Notes under the pieces: model-generated
What the model was told of the DNA's origin: nothing
Databases searched by the model: none
Seen by the model: only the letters and a program-made list of their open reading frames with translations
Part shown: in pieces, positions 34,301-42,739 of the stretch
Numbering within the stretch: position 1 is the first letter of the stretch
Layout of the letters: each line of letters begins with the position of its first letter
Origin: Haematobia irritans
Lineage: Eukaryota > Arthropoda > Insecta > Diptera > Muscidae
Reading direction: 5' to 3'
Assembly: GCF_050003625.1 (NCBI RefSeq)
Contig: NC_134400.1
Location: 224,728,085-224,792,084 of the forward strand
DNA length: 64,000 bases
Translations under genes and position numbers: made by a program

Positions 34301-34883
34301 TTTGTTGGTATGCCCCTAGCTACCTGTAAGCTCATGCTGCGTGAGAAGGCTGTTATGATGGCAAATGTTCGATGGGAGAATTGCAAGGGTTGTAACGACA
34401 CCAAGCAAATATGGCCCCATTTCAACTTAAACCGCACACTAGATATGCTAATGTTCTCGAGACGTCAGATATCACTCCTGATATCTGCTATAACGGGTCG
34501 CTGCCTGATAGGCGATTTTGCAAAAACTATTGGCGCGAAGTATAATGACTATTGTATGAGCTGTCATGATGCGGAGGAAAAAGAATCAATTAAACACCTC
34601 TTATGTGAGTGTCCTGCATTTTGTGTAAAGCGCAAGCAACTTTTAGGAGCATATAGCTTCAGATTACTGGCGGATCTGGAAAACGTTAACTTAAGCAGTC
34701 TGCTACTGTTTTTGGAACAATCTGGTTGGTTCAACAAAGAAAAATAATCAAGAAGGTTCAGCGGTTAAAACTAGAAGTGCCCATATGTAATAGGTACTTT
34801 TAGTTAATGTGGTATCACAATGGACTGAATAGTCTAAGTGAGCCTGAATCTTAATCGGGCTGCCACCTTAACCTAACCTAACC
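31378..34883 (+). mobile_element. 5'-truncated LINE (I/LOA-like, with RNase H), recent insertion
   Basis: The 10-bp TAAGGCTTGA occurs at 31368-31377 and 34884-34893, fitting a target-site duplication, the upper one overlapping the tail. The 5' junction falls within the endonuclease domain. One open frame of 1122 codons reaches the stop at 34745-34747. A 3'UTR of 136 bp ends in TGCCACCTTAACCTAACCTA repeats. The last 75 bp (34809-34883) match the 3' end of the SINE at 37627-37986. There is no poly(A) tail. Confidence 0.85.
31379..34747 (+). CDS. LINE polyprotein: endonuclease (partial), RT and RNase H
   Basis: The frame is open right from the 5' junction, with no true ATG at its start; roughly the first 80-100 residues of the endonuclease are missing. 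Visible blocks, numbered from the junction, are: endonuclease GCDANAHHSIWG near residue 59 and FSDHRYISF near 135; RT FRPISLSSFLLKTLERMI, LDIEGAFNNV, GTPQGGVLSPLLWN and YADD near 583; and RNase H with the DEDD set (FYTDGSK near 841, FQAEILAIREV, YSDSQPAIKS, GNCEADELA). A C-terminal Cys/His cluster follows (CMSCHDAEEKESIKHLLCEC). EN-RT-RNase H order fits I/LOA-type elements. The coding frame is undamaged, but without the 5' end this copy is probably dead on arrival. Confidence 0.9.
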   Translation: MFLLPSMCNADTVVANLEIAKCKYWVSSVYMGHDREMPPCSVKTLVEESLKTKTKLIMGCDANAHHSIWGSSDTNARGESLIEFILRTNLVVCNKGDAPTFVTKNRQEVLDITLASQELNEMISEWHVLSEHSFSDHRYISFKFDVHITKTIFSPNVRKADWNRYRESFNMMIPEITETNMRNVQDIEHAVERITKAFNISLKAACPSGKPRGKHRPPWWSTELSNMRKSCRKLFNKAKSTRAPEDWDAYKRNLRGYKRELRKAQHNSWNDYCSSIENTSEASRLRKVLASTNSAPGFIKTSEGNWTTSSEETLEVLLDTHFPGNQTVEPCTGGATVAQRSFPVEEIVSETRIRWALNSFGPFKSPGPDGITPAELQAVTDKIIPWLSVIYKGCINLSYIPGKWRETKVVFIPKAGKASHSRAKDFRPISLSSFLLKTLERMIDIYLRTSIDSRLFSKGQHAYSKGRSTETALHELVSFIESSLSVKEYTIVAFLDIEGAFNNVHPSSILNGLTTLNVDPCILRLLDELLMKRRISATLGQANIQRYVNRGTPQGGVLSPLLWNVAINSLLVTLEKERIKVVAYADDVALAVRGKFPSTIRDIIQRALRMTEKWAKDNGLGVNPAKTELVMYCNDRKTPTVRPISLGGIEIPFGECAKYLGVILDRKLNFKLNIEERARKATVALYSCKKAIGKKWGLKPKIVHWLYTAVVRPIMLYGVVVWWPALQKPTCLDKVQRMACLCISGAFSKTGTNSLNVVLHLLPLDILAKQSAATTAVRLRELSLWSEKGYGHSSVLKIMPDVPNVVDYTLASPLFDKKFETLIPNSEAWCTQTPGNKEYIDFYTDGSKLDGQVGFGVYSNDVELRMAKRLPNHCSVFQAEILAIREVANWLRSNVPKNVGINIYSDSQPAIKSLDSVFLNSKTAINCRKSLNEMAEQYNIHLIWVPGHRNIPGNCEADELARLGTTLHIPGELEFVGMPLATCKLMLREKAVMMANVRWENCKGCNDTKQIWPHFNLNRTLDMLMFSRRQISLLISAITGRCLIGDFAKTIGAKYNDYCMSCHDAEEKESIKHLLCECPAFCVKRKQLLGAYSFRLLADLENVNLSSLLLFLEQSGWFNKEK

Positions 34884-35009
34884 TAAGGCTTGAGGTCATG
34901 TTATAATAAAACATAATAAAATCTTAGTTTTTATAGGTCATTTACATTTTTAACTGGTGGTCTCAAACGTAGTGGCGAGAAAATCGCAACAAGTCCACCA
35001 GTTAAAAAT

Positions 35010-35405
35010 TTTGACAAAATTTTCTAAAGAAATACAATTTTGACAATATTTTCTACTGAAATAAAATTTTGACAACATTTTCTATCTAAATTTCTACATA
35101 ATTTTCTATAGAAATAAAATGTTGGCAAACATTTTTATTGAACTAAAATTTGAAATAAAAAAAAATTTGACAAAATTTTCTATTGAAATAAAATTTAGAC
35201 AAAGTTCCCTACAGTAATAATATTTTGACAAAATTTTCTATAGAAATAATATTTTGACAAAATTTTCTATAGAACTGGAATTTTGACAACATTTTTTGTA
35301 GAAATAAAATTTTGACAAAATTTTCTTTAGGAATAAAATGTTCACAAAATTTTCTAAGAAATACATTTTTTACAAAATTTTCTAAGAAATACATTTTTGA
35401 AAAGA
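35010..35405. repeat. Minisatellite, right part (unit about 29 bp)
   Basis: This continues the array at 31120-31340: units of TTTTGACAAAATTTTC plus TATAGAAATAATA, variably mutated. It is followed by 'ggtagtttttggtaaaatat', the mirror of the left boundary. Confidence 0.8.
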
Positions 35406-35482
35406 AATATTTTTTGTTTGGTAGTTTTTGGTAAAATATTCTCCACATTGTGGTAGATTATTTTTGGCTCAAGTGGCAACCG

Positions 35483-35530
35483 TGGGTAGTGGTCCCACTA
35501 TATCTATATGAACTTCATTGATTCTTTCAC
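35483..35530 (-). pseudogene. Detached piece of the gypsy integrase remnant
   Basis: The minus strand encodes RINEVHIDIVGPLP, the first catalytic Asp block of Ty3/gypsy integrases. It continues the frame at 30500-30993 on the far side of the 4.5-kb insertion. Confidence 0.65.
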
Positions 35531-37203
35531 ACAGCAAAATTAATTTTTTGGAAAAAAACATTAAAAAAAGTATTTCTAACAACATTGCCTAGAATTTAAA
35601 AGCCTTTTGATATATAAAAAGTTTAACTTCCTTTAATATGACAAAAGCTCAACAACAATGGTAGCGATAATGAACAAATTAATTTGTTATTTTTTCGTTT
35701 ATTAGTTTTAAATTGTTGTCAACCAAATTTGAATTCACATTGAACTTTTCTTCCTTTTAAATTAATTGTACTGAATATCGATATCGTCGAAAATTGACCA
35801 TCGTCCAGAATATTGTATGTTTGCATTTGCTTGCTCTTGATTAAATTACTTTGATAAAAGGCTTGGTCTGGAAGTTGATATTTAATAATATGTAAATGTG
35901 TTCGGTACATATAAAGAATACTTTTGATTGTTTTAATTGAGGTAAATTAAGAATGATTCAATAGAGTGAATGGATGTGATGATGTATAACTATCCATCAA
36001 CAGAATTAGACAAAATTAATTTGAAATAAAACAATATTGGAATCAAAGACAATGTTTTTAACTTTTTTATGTGGATTGAATTGCTGTTAAATATATTGAT
36101 ATATTGAAAGGTGTGAGCGTCTATTTTTAAAGTAGGCTTAGGTTCAATTATAATCGTAAATCGAAATCACCCAGACACAACTTATTCGTTCCGGAACCAA
36201 TTATTTTTCCAATCAAGTTTATAGTGCCGAAAGTTCGGTCGTACCGAATCTTAGAAACCCACTGCCATGGATGGCATATAGGGATTTCCATATATACACT
36301 AAAAAAAGTTTACTTGGATCGGATAGATATTGACCTTAAGGATTTTGTTATTGATTAAATTGAAATTAATTTTTAGCGACCTATCTGGCTTTAATTCTAG
36401 GATCAATAAAATTAAAAGTAGGATATAGAGCTCAGCTATCATTCTCTTTCACGTACAAACAAATGTCAGTTTAAGAATCCATATTATAACGGATACTTCA
36501 AATACAGATTTTTTTTCTTAATTCCAAAAAATCTTTAAACCAAAGGTGCTAAATCCTCAAAATAAGTCATAGCCTATATTTGAAGCGTTTTTATCTTAAA
36601 TCTAAAGATTCAATATTCCAGTTAATTTAAGGACGATTTCTTTACATCAAAAATGTGTTTCTTTATATTAAGAAAAATTTGCCTTAGTTACAAGACATAC
36701 GACATTAAGAAAGGGACGTAAATTTTCCAAAATTTGTGTCCTAAATTTAATAAAAAAAATCTTGAGCCAAAGACTATAAAGTTTATTTCATTTATTTTAA
36801 ATAAAAAGTTAAACTATAATAAACTATTATAAAAACCATAAAATTATAATAAAAAGTTTAACACAATAAAAACCCTATATTAACAATATGTCTTTTTAAA
36901 ATTAAGGTGTAACATCAAACTGATCCCATTTTGGAACTTTTAAGGATATTAAAGTGCTTGGAGATTTTAAGAATAAGCAGGAATTTACAAAAAATACTGT
37001 TGGTTCCTAAATATGCCTTGGGTAACATTTCACCTAAACAATATAAAAAACATACAATTTGTGATTTGCTAAACCTTGAAGTAAAAAAATATAACAAGAG
37101 ACAGCGACTGCTGTTTTTAGCACACACTTTTTAACATGGACTCTAACGTTGGTTGCCGTAATGCAACTAATGTCATGTCACTATCGATGTCCACCTCAGA
37201 GGA
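35531..37203. other. Intergenic; old diverged copy of CACTG-type element at about 36298-36790
   Basis: No gene is seen. From a CACTAAAAAAAG-like start near 36298, phrases such as 'cctatatttgaagcgttttt' and 'ttaatttaaggacgatttct' align with the body of the CACTG elements at 41.2-46.2 kb, with heavy divergence. Confidence 0.4.
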
Positions 37204-37626
37204 CATGGCCGGCTCCAAAGATTGTGTCTTTACACTAATGATTTAGGTTTTGATTCCGAGCCAAAGAAGCGGAGAATTGGGGTAGGGATACACTTAAGAC
37301 ACAATTGTCTTTTAAATTTGAGTATTGCGTACAAATTTAAAAACGATTTCTTTAATTTTAAAGAATTTTTCTGAATTCATATAGCCAAATTGACCTTATT
37401 CAAACAAAATATTCCTTCATGTACGAGGGCGGTTCGGAAACTTCTTAGCCTATGAATGAAAGAGAATAGTTAGTTTTTCAAAAATCTTTTTTATTTTTCA
37501 ATATAATCTCCTGAAACTTCAATACACTTAGTCCAGCGCTTTTCTAGCAATTCAATCCATTGATTAAAATAGTTTGCCTCAAGGTCTTCAAAATAGTGAT
37601 TTACAACTGTAATTGCATCTTCATTT

Positions 37627-37986
37627 CATTGGGAGCCACCGTGGTGCAATGGTTAGCATGCCGGCCTTGCATACATAAGGTCGTGGGTTCGATTCCTGCT
37701 ACGACCGAACACCAAAAAGTTTTTCAGCGGTGGATTATCCCACCTCAGTTATGCTGGTGACATTTCTGAGGGTTTCAAAGCTTCTCTAAGTGGTTTCACT
37801 GGAATGTGGAACGCCGTTCGGACTCGGCTATAAAAAGGAGGTCCCTTGTCATTGAGCTTAACATGGAATCGGGCAGCACTCAGTGATAAGAGAGAAGTTC
37901 ACCACTGTGGTATCACAATGGACTGAATAGTCTAAGTGAGCCTGATACATCGGGCTGCCACATAACCTAACCTAACCTAACCTAAC
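37627..37986 (+). mobile_element. tRNA-derived SINE with LINE-like 3' end
   Basis: The 360-bp element is flanked by an 11-bp duplication, CATCTTCATTT (37616-37626 and 37987-37997), and lies within the mariner transposase. The head holds a Pol III split promoter: A box TGGTGCAATGG at 37642-37652 and B box GGTTCGATTCC at 37686-37696. A unique body of about 210 bp follows. The last 80 bp (37907-37986) match the 3' end of the LINE at 34809-34883 and end in TAACC repeats. There is no T-run before the tail. It encodes no protein and would be mobilised by the LINE's reverse transcriptase. Confidence 0.9.
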
Positions 37987-38802
37987 CATCTTCATTTGAG
38001 GTAAAACGCTTGCCAGCAAGGATTTTTTTAGATTTGGGAACAAGTAAAAGTCACTGAGAGCTAAATCAGGAGAATAAGGTGGGTGGTCACACTGAAAAAA
38101 AGCATGCCCGGTTCCAAAGATTTTGTCTTTACTTTAAAAATTTTGGTATTGATTCCGAGCCGAAGACGCGGAGAATACAAGTAAGGATAATTTTAAGACA
38201 CAATTCTCTTTTAAATTTGGGTTTTGTGTACTTGCTTCCAGGAAGCAAATTTTAATTTTTCGCTTTTTCAGCTTTTTTTCGTCGTAGGCTATTAAAGTCC
38301 TTTAAAAATTTATATTCGTACTTGTGCGCTGGTGCGTTGTCTTGATGAAAAAAAAATTTTTGTGTTGTAAGCCAGGATGTTTTTCTCGAATTTGTACATT
38401 TAATTGATCCAAAAGGTTGCAATAGTACTCTGAATTTATTGTTTTACCCTTTTGCAGATAGTCAATCAATAAAATACATTTGAAGTCCCAAAAACCGTTG
38501 TCATAACCTTACAAGCCGATTGAATTGTTTTTGCCTTCTTTGGGGCACTTCCTCCAGCTTCAGTCCATTGTTTGGATTGCTCTTTTGAGTATAGTGGTGA
38601 ATCCATGACTCATCAACAGTTATGAAACGACGCTTAAAATCCAATTTCTTTCGCTTAAAACGATCCAAACAAGCTTGAGAAATGTTCATTTTTATGCGTT
38701 CTTGATAGACTGTTAACAAATGCGACACCCATCTTGCAGAAAGCTTTTTCATCTGTAGTTCTTCATGCAAAATTAAATGGACTCGATCATTTGAGATGCG
38801 CA

Positions 38803-39052
38803 CACCCAGAGAAGGAATGTGATCACCTCAAACATATTTCAAGAGCAAAATGTTATTTTTGGATGGTGACCATGTAACATGTTCGCTGCAACCATGTTAT
38901 TTTCTCGGAAATTATGTATCTGTTTTCGGAAAGGATGTTATGTTTGCAGAAAAAACAACATTTTTGCAACAAACATGTTACATGGTCACCATCCAAAAAT
39001 AACATTTTGCTCTTGAAACATTTTTGAGGTGATCATATTCCTTCTCTGGGTG
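38803..39052. mobile_element. 250-bp MITE with long inverted arms (CACCCAGAGAAGG ends)
   Basis: It runs from CACCCAGAGAAGGAATGTGA to the complementary TTCCTTCTCTGGGTG. Arms of roughly 100 bp (through 'aacatgttacatggtcacca') pair with few mismatches. The flanks suggest a 2-bp CA duplication. A solitary end of the same family is at about 51968-52020. Confidence 0.8.
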
Positions 39053-39103
39053 CATGATATTAGCAATTTCACGCACTTTTATTCGTCGATCATTTAATAC
39101 CAT

Positions 39104-39671
39104 CCCAGCAAAAAAAGCGTCGCCAAAAAAGTAATGAAAATTTTCTTTTTGGATCCGGAAGTGGTGCAAAATTGACGCAGAAGCGATGAATTTAACATGG
39201 GCTTGTCATAGGACGGAAATCCTTTATTTCAACAGCCGTTGCACTGAATTTGCATCACTTTTTTGGGTGTGATCCGAATTCAATGTTTTGGATGTAAATA
39301 AAAAAATTCTGGGATATTTTGTCAAATAAATAATTTTTATAATTTTTAATGGATTCTAACGCTTGTCGGAAACGTTTGAATTCAAATATTTTCAAAAAAT
39401 CACAATTTTTTCAGATTGGATGTAGCATTTTTTTTTTTCGACAAAATTTAAATGATTTGTACCATTTTATGAATTCTTACTCTGTTTTTAACTTATTTGA
39501 AACAAAAAAGTTAAAATTACCCATTAAAAGTATGAAAAAAACCATGTTATAAAAAATTGAATTAAAAGAACTTCCTGGGGAGTTAAAATAAAGAACATCA
39601 TTGGGAGTGCACCTTCCCGAAGTGCTTTTAAAGTTGCGCCCTTGGAAGAACTTCCAAATTTTTTTGCTGGG
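39104..39671. mobile_element. 568-bp MITE with CCCAGCAAAAAAA ends
   Basis: It starts CCCAGCAAAAAAAGCG and ends with TTTTTTTGCTGGG, a 13-bp inverted pair. The mariner coding sequence resumes directly on both sides. The target duplication is unclear (AT at most). Similar single ends occur near 24665 and 26940. Confidence 0.7.
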
Positions 39672-40205
39672 ATATCATGCACTTTGGCTACAATTTCTGT
39701 TGTTGTTGCTGTTTTTGACGTCCACTACGTGGTTCATCTTCAATGCTTGTACGACCACGTTTAAATTCAGCAACCCAATTTTTTACTGTTGCATATGAAG
39801 GAGCACTTTCACCTAACACATTTATCATATCATTATGAATTTCTTGTCCCGATAAATCTTTTTTATGTAAATATTTAATGAAAGCACGCATTTCTAATTT
39901 TTCCATTGTAAAAAAATTGCGGATGCGTCTTTTTTTAACACCTGTTTCTATATGAAGGAGTTGCGAGATCGAAACAAAATTTAACAGAGATGGAAGTTTC
40001 CAAAACACTTAACTTTTTTCTGTTTATACCGCGCTTTTTGTGCTAGGCTAAGAAGTTTCCGAACTGCCCTCGTAAAGATACCCAGTTTTAAGCCGAATCA
40101 CTTAACTATAGTGACAAAACGTCTTCATTAAAAAAGAACAAGGAAAAAACTTTGTAGCAGAGAAATGCGTCTTCAATGCTAAGCAAAATCGTATTTTTAT
40201 TGTCG

Positions 40206-41240
40206 TTGAGCAATTAAATTGATCTATTTCTTCTAGTATTATTTTCCGAAATACATATTATAGTAAAATACATGTCAAAATAACAATATTTCTTACAGAA
40301 TCTAAGGTCACGTATTAAAAAGTTTCTAAACTTATATGAGTGCATCATTGAGAGAGGCTACTTTGCTACGTCCATGCTTACTTAACTGCAAATAATATTG
40401 TTTTGCGCTTTATACCACTAGAATTAAACAATTCTGAAAAAAAAAAGAAATAATAAATTACTTTTTAATGAAAGGGTTAACTATTGAACAGAATACTAGA
40501 CATGCATTTGAAAAGAACTTTTAAGTTTGTTTATTTTATAGTAAAATACTTTTATGGGCTTGTCCATAGATAGTGTCTGTGATAGTGAATTCCAGATTTG
40601 TAGATATTAATAATAGCTGTTTGATTTCTAGAAAAGTATTGCCAAATTAAATTGATTAATAAACGGAACATGTGACATGTGAAAAAATAATGTCGTTGGC
40701 CGAGATCATTATATTATTCCGGAGAATCAGAACGTGGCTTATCAAGACTCGAAGGACGACTATGTTGTAACACGACCTCAAAATATGTAATATTAGTAAT
40801 AAAGGAATAATTTGTTTGTATGTTTTTTTTCACGAAAACACTAAATTAGAATTACAAAAATATATACGACGATATTATTATCGAATCTTGTCAAATTATT
40901 GATGAAAAAGATCATTGCGAAACATTTAATATTTCTAGTAATTGTGAAAAAAATATGCTGGTTTTCGGCGCGGAAACCGAACAAGTATAAAACCGCCCTC
41001 GTTGCAGTCGGGTCTACGGCCCGGGGCGGACACAGAGTTTTCAACCCTGTCCAAGGACTGCAAACCCCCATTTGGAGTATGCTTATTTCCCGAAAAACTC
41101 GAAAATACCAACTCCAACGGGCTACAACAACAAGTATAAAAATGAATAAAAATATACCGAGACTCGAACCTGGTATTATATATATATTAATCCTTTTCAA
41201 TTTTTATAAGGAGCATAAAGCTAAAAGCCTCTTCTTCATA
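40206..41240. other. Intergenic; GC-rich 210-bp patch at 40965-41175
   Basis: Mostly AT-rich with no gene. The patch 40965-41175 is much richer in G and C (for example 'cggcccggggcggacac'). On the minus strand it begins with GGTTCGAGTCTC, a tRNA B-box-like motif, and it contains two 'acaagtataaaa' phrases. It could be an old SINE or a foreign short insertion; no clear A box or termini were found. Confidence 0.35.
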
Positions 41241-41303
41241 CACTGACAAAAACATTTCCGGTTCCAAAGATTTTGTCTTTACGCTAATGATATAGGTGTT
41301 GAT

Positions 41304-42739
41304 AAGATAGGGTCACGAAAAAAAGTTGATGCGGTCACCCCCCAGTTTTGTAGCACACTGAAAAAAAAGCATGCCCGGTTCCAAAGATTTTGTCTTTACT
41401 TTAAAAAATTTGGTATTGATTCCGAGCCAAAGAAGCGGAGAATACAAGTAAGGATACTATTAAGACACAATTCTCTTTTAAATTTGGGTTTTGTGTACTT
41501 GCTTCTAGGAAGCAAGTTTTAATTTTTCGCTTTCTCATCTTTTTTTCTTCATATGCTATCAAAGTCCTTTAAAAACGAGTTAACGACAACGTTATTTTCC
41601 AAATTAAGACTCGACTTCCAGTAGAAGTTATGCTATGTTTCAAGTAAAAAACTTCTTTAAAATAAAGTTTTGAAAAACATGTCCTATATTTGAACGATTT
41701 TTTGCTTTGTAGTCAATATACAAAAAGACAACTAATTTAAAGACAATTTCATTAAATTTAAAGAATATTTCTGAATTGTTAAAGTCAAGTTGACCTTAGC
41801 CCAAACATTTTTTCTTTCATGTTATGATACCCATTTTTAATTCAAATCACTTAATTATAAGTACAATACGACTTCATTGAAAAGTTTATCGACTTTTGGA
41901 CAAGGAAAAAAACTTTATATTAGAGAAATACGTCTTCTATGCTAAGCAAAATTTGCATTCCTATTTTAAAGACACGAAATCTTTGACCTCACGACAATAT
42001 TTTTTTCAGTGCATATTCGAAGACAATTTCAGAACACCAAAACTATTTTTCCGTGCACCCTACGACCCCCCGAAATACAATTTATTGTGCTGTGTCGTCA
42101 TTTGAAGTCCGATCGAAAAGAAACGCATATCGTTGTTCGTGGTTGATCAGGGGCTATATTTCGTGCATTGGTCATTTTTGACTCGGACGTTATAATTGAT
42201 TTTTAATTTTTTTTATTTCGCTTCGTATACCCCTATGATGCCCATTTCTGATAACCATTATAAAGATCTTAACAAAATATGAAACTTTTGCTTTTGAAGT
42301 ATTTACTTATATTCATAAACAAAAAAGTTAGAGATTTTAAAAAGTCAATACGTCACTCTACACACCACCAAATAGTTTTTGCTGTGTTGTCATGATGTCC
42401 TATCGAAACACATGCACGTTGTTATTCACATCTACGAAATTAATTTATAAGGCATTTAGAACACAAAATCTGTTTATCTGTAAATTTCCAACGGTACCTT
42501 TGTATACATACTCGTTGTTTGCACTACGGCATTTTCTGCGTTATCCAAAGTGCATGTGTTTTTGCTAGAACAATTTGAGAGCCTACTGTTTCAAAATTCA
42601 ACAATCACTTTCGCTTTCAGGGGGTCGTAGGGTGCACGGAAAAAAAGTTTTGTTGTTCTGAAATTGTCTTCGAATATGCTACAAAACTGGGGTGTGACCG
42701 CATCAACTTTTTTTTTCCTTTAGGCCGTGACCCTATCTA
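41304..42739. mobile_element. Long-TIR element with AGATAGGGTCACG ends and 8-bp duplication
   Basis: The inverted ends (AAGATAGGGTCACG... and ...CGTGACCCTATCTA) extend for about 120 bp, through 'gttgatgcggtcac', 'cagttttgtagca' and 'gtgcaccctacgacccc'. GTGTTGAT flanks both sides (41296-41303 and 42740-42747). The left arm is interrupted by a CACTG element at 41356-42011. No transposase is seen. The 8-bp duplication fits hAT or P superfamilies. Confidence 0.8.
41356..42011. mobile_element. 656-bp CACTG-type element, full-length copy
   Basis: CACTGAAAAAAAAGCATGCC at the left and ATTTTTTTCAGTG at the right form the inverted ends. Comparison with the other arm of the host element (GTAGCATATTCG) shows that this insertion duplicated only CA. 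No coding frame of note. It is the best-preserved copy of the family in the window. Confidence 0.82.

Larger units (their letters stand above)
30994..35482. mobile_element. TIR element with internal minisatellite, interrupted by a LINE
   Basis: The ends CGGTTGCCAC (30994) and GTGGCAACCG (35473-35482) are inverted copies, and their inner neighbours share 'ttggtag' and 'aaaatattctcc' phrases. The host sequence on both sides is the same gypsy integrase frame, which shows that 30994-35482 is an insertion. The flanking duplication is imperfect (CCCACG against TCCACG), so the superfamily (hAT is likely from GTTGCCAC ends) is tentative. Inside lie tandem repeats and the LINE at 31378-34883. Confidence 0.6.
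37491..39906 (-). pseudogene. Mariner transposase pseudogene (DD34D type), broken
   Basis: The start is at 39906 (MEKLEMRAFIKYLHKKDLSG) and the stop at 37491. The N-terminal helix-turn-helix (LSGQEIHNDMINVLGE, then YATVKNWVAEFKRG) lies at 39700-39906. The first catalytic block VDESWIHHY is near 38600. The second is HQDNAPAHK near 38330, and the third SPDLALSDFYLFPNLKK is at about 38020-38070. The frame is broken near 38500 by a shift, and the four insertions interrupt it. The protein cannot be made. Confidence 0.85.
37424..40072 (-). mobile_element. Dead mariner element carrying four later insertions
   Basis: Inverted ends of about 30 bp, CGAGGGCGGTTCGGAAACTT (37424) and its near-complement ending CTGCCCTCG (40072), are flanked by TA on both sides. 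The length is inflated by a SINE (37627-37986), a partial CACTG element (about 38092-38300), a 250-bp MITE (38803-39052) and a 568-bp MITE (39104-39671). Without these it would be about 1.4 kb. Confidence 0.88.
37204..40205. mobile_element. Old CACTG-type element split by a mariner insertion
   Basis: The left piece 37204-37421 ('ggctccaaagattgtgtctt', 'gattccgagccaaagaagcg', 'gacacaattgtcttttaaat') and the right piece 40075-40205 ('gatacccagttttaagccga', 'agagaaatgcgtcttcaatg') join perfectly when compared with the uninterrupted copy at 41356-42011. The break falls at a TA dinucleotide, the mariner target. The left terminus itself is not clear. Confidence 0.7.

Noticed and set aside
37632..37700. 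Free-standing tRNA gene
   Set aside because: A and B boxes are present, but no complete cloverleaf can be drawn, and the sequence continues into a 360-bp element with an 11-bp duplication. It is the head of a SINE.
37960..37986. Telomeric repeat or internal telomere
   Set aside because: The CCTAA repeats are only a few units long and sit exactly at the 3' end of a SINE (and of a LINE). They are an element tail, not a telomere.
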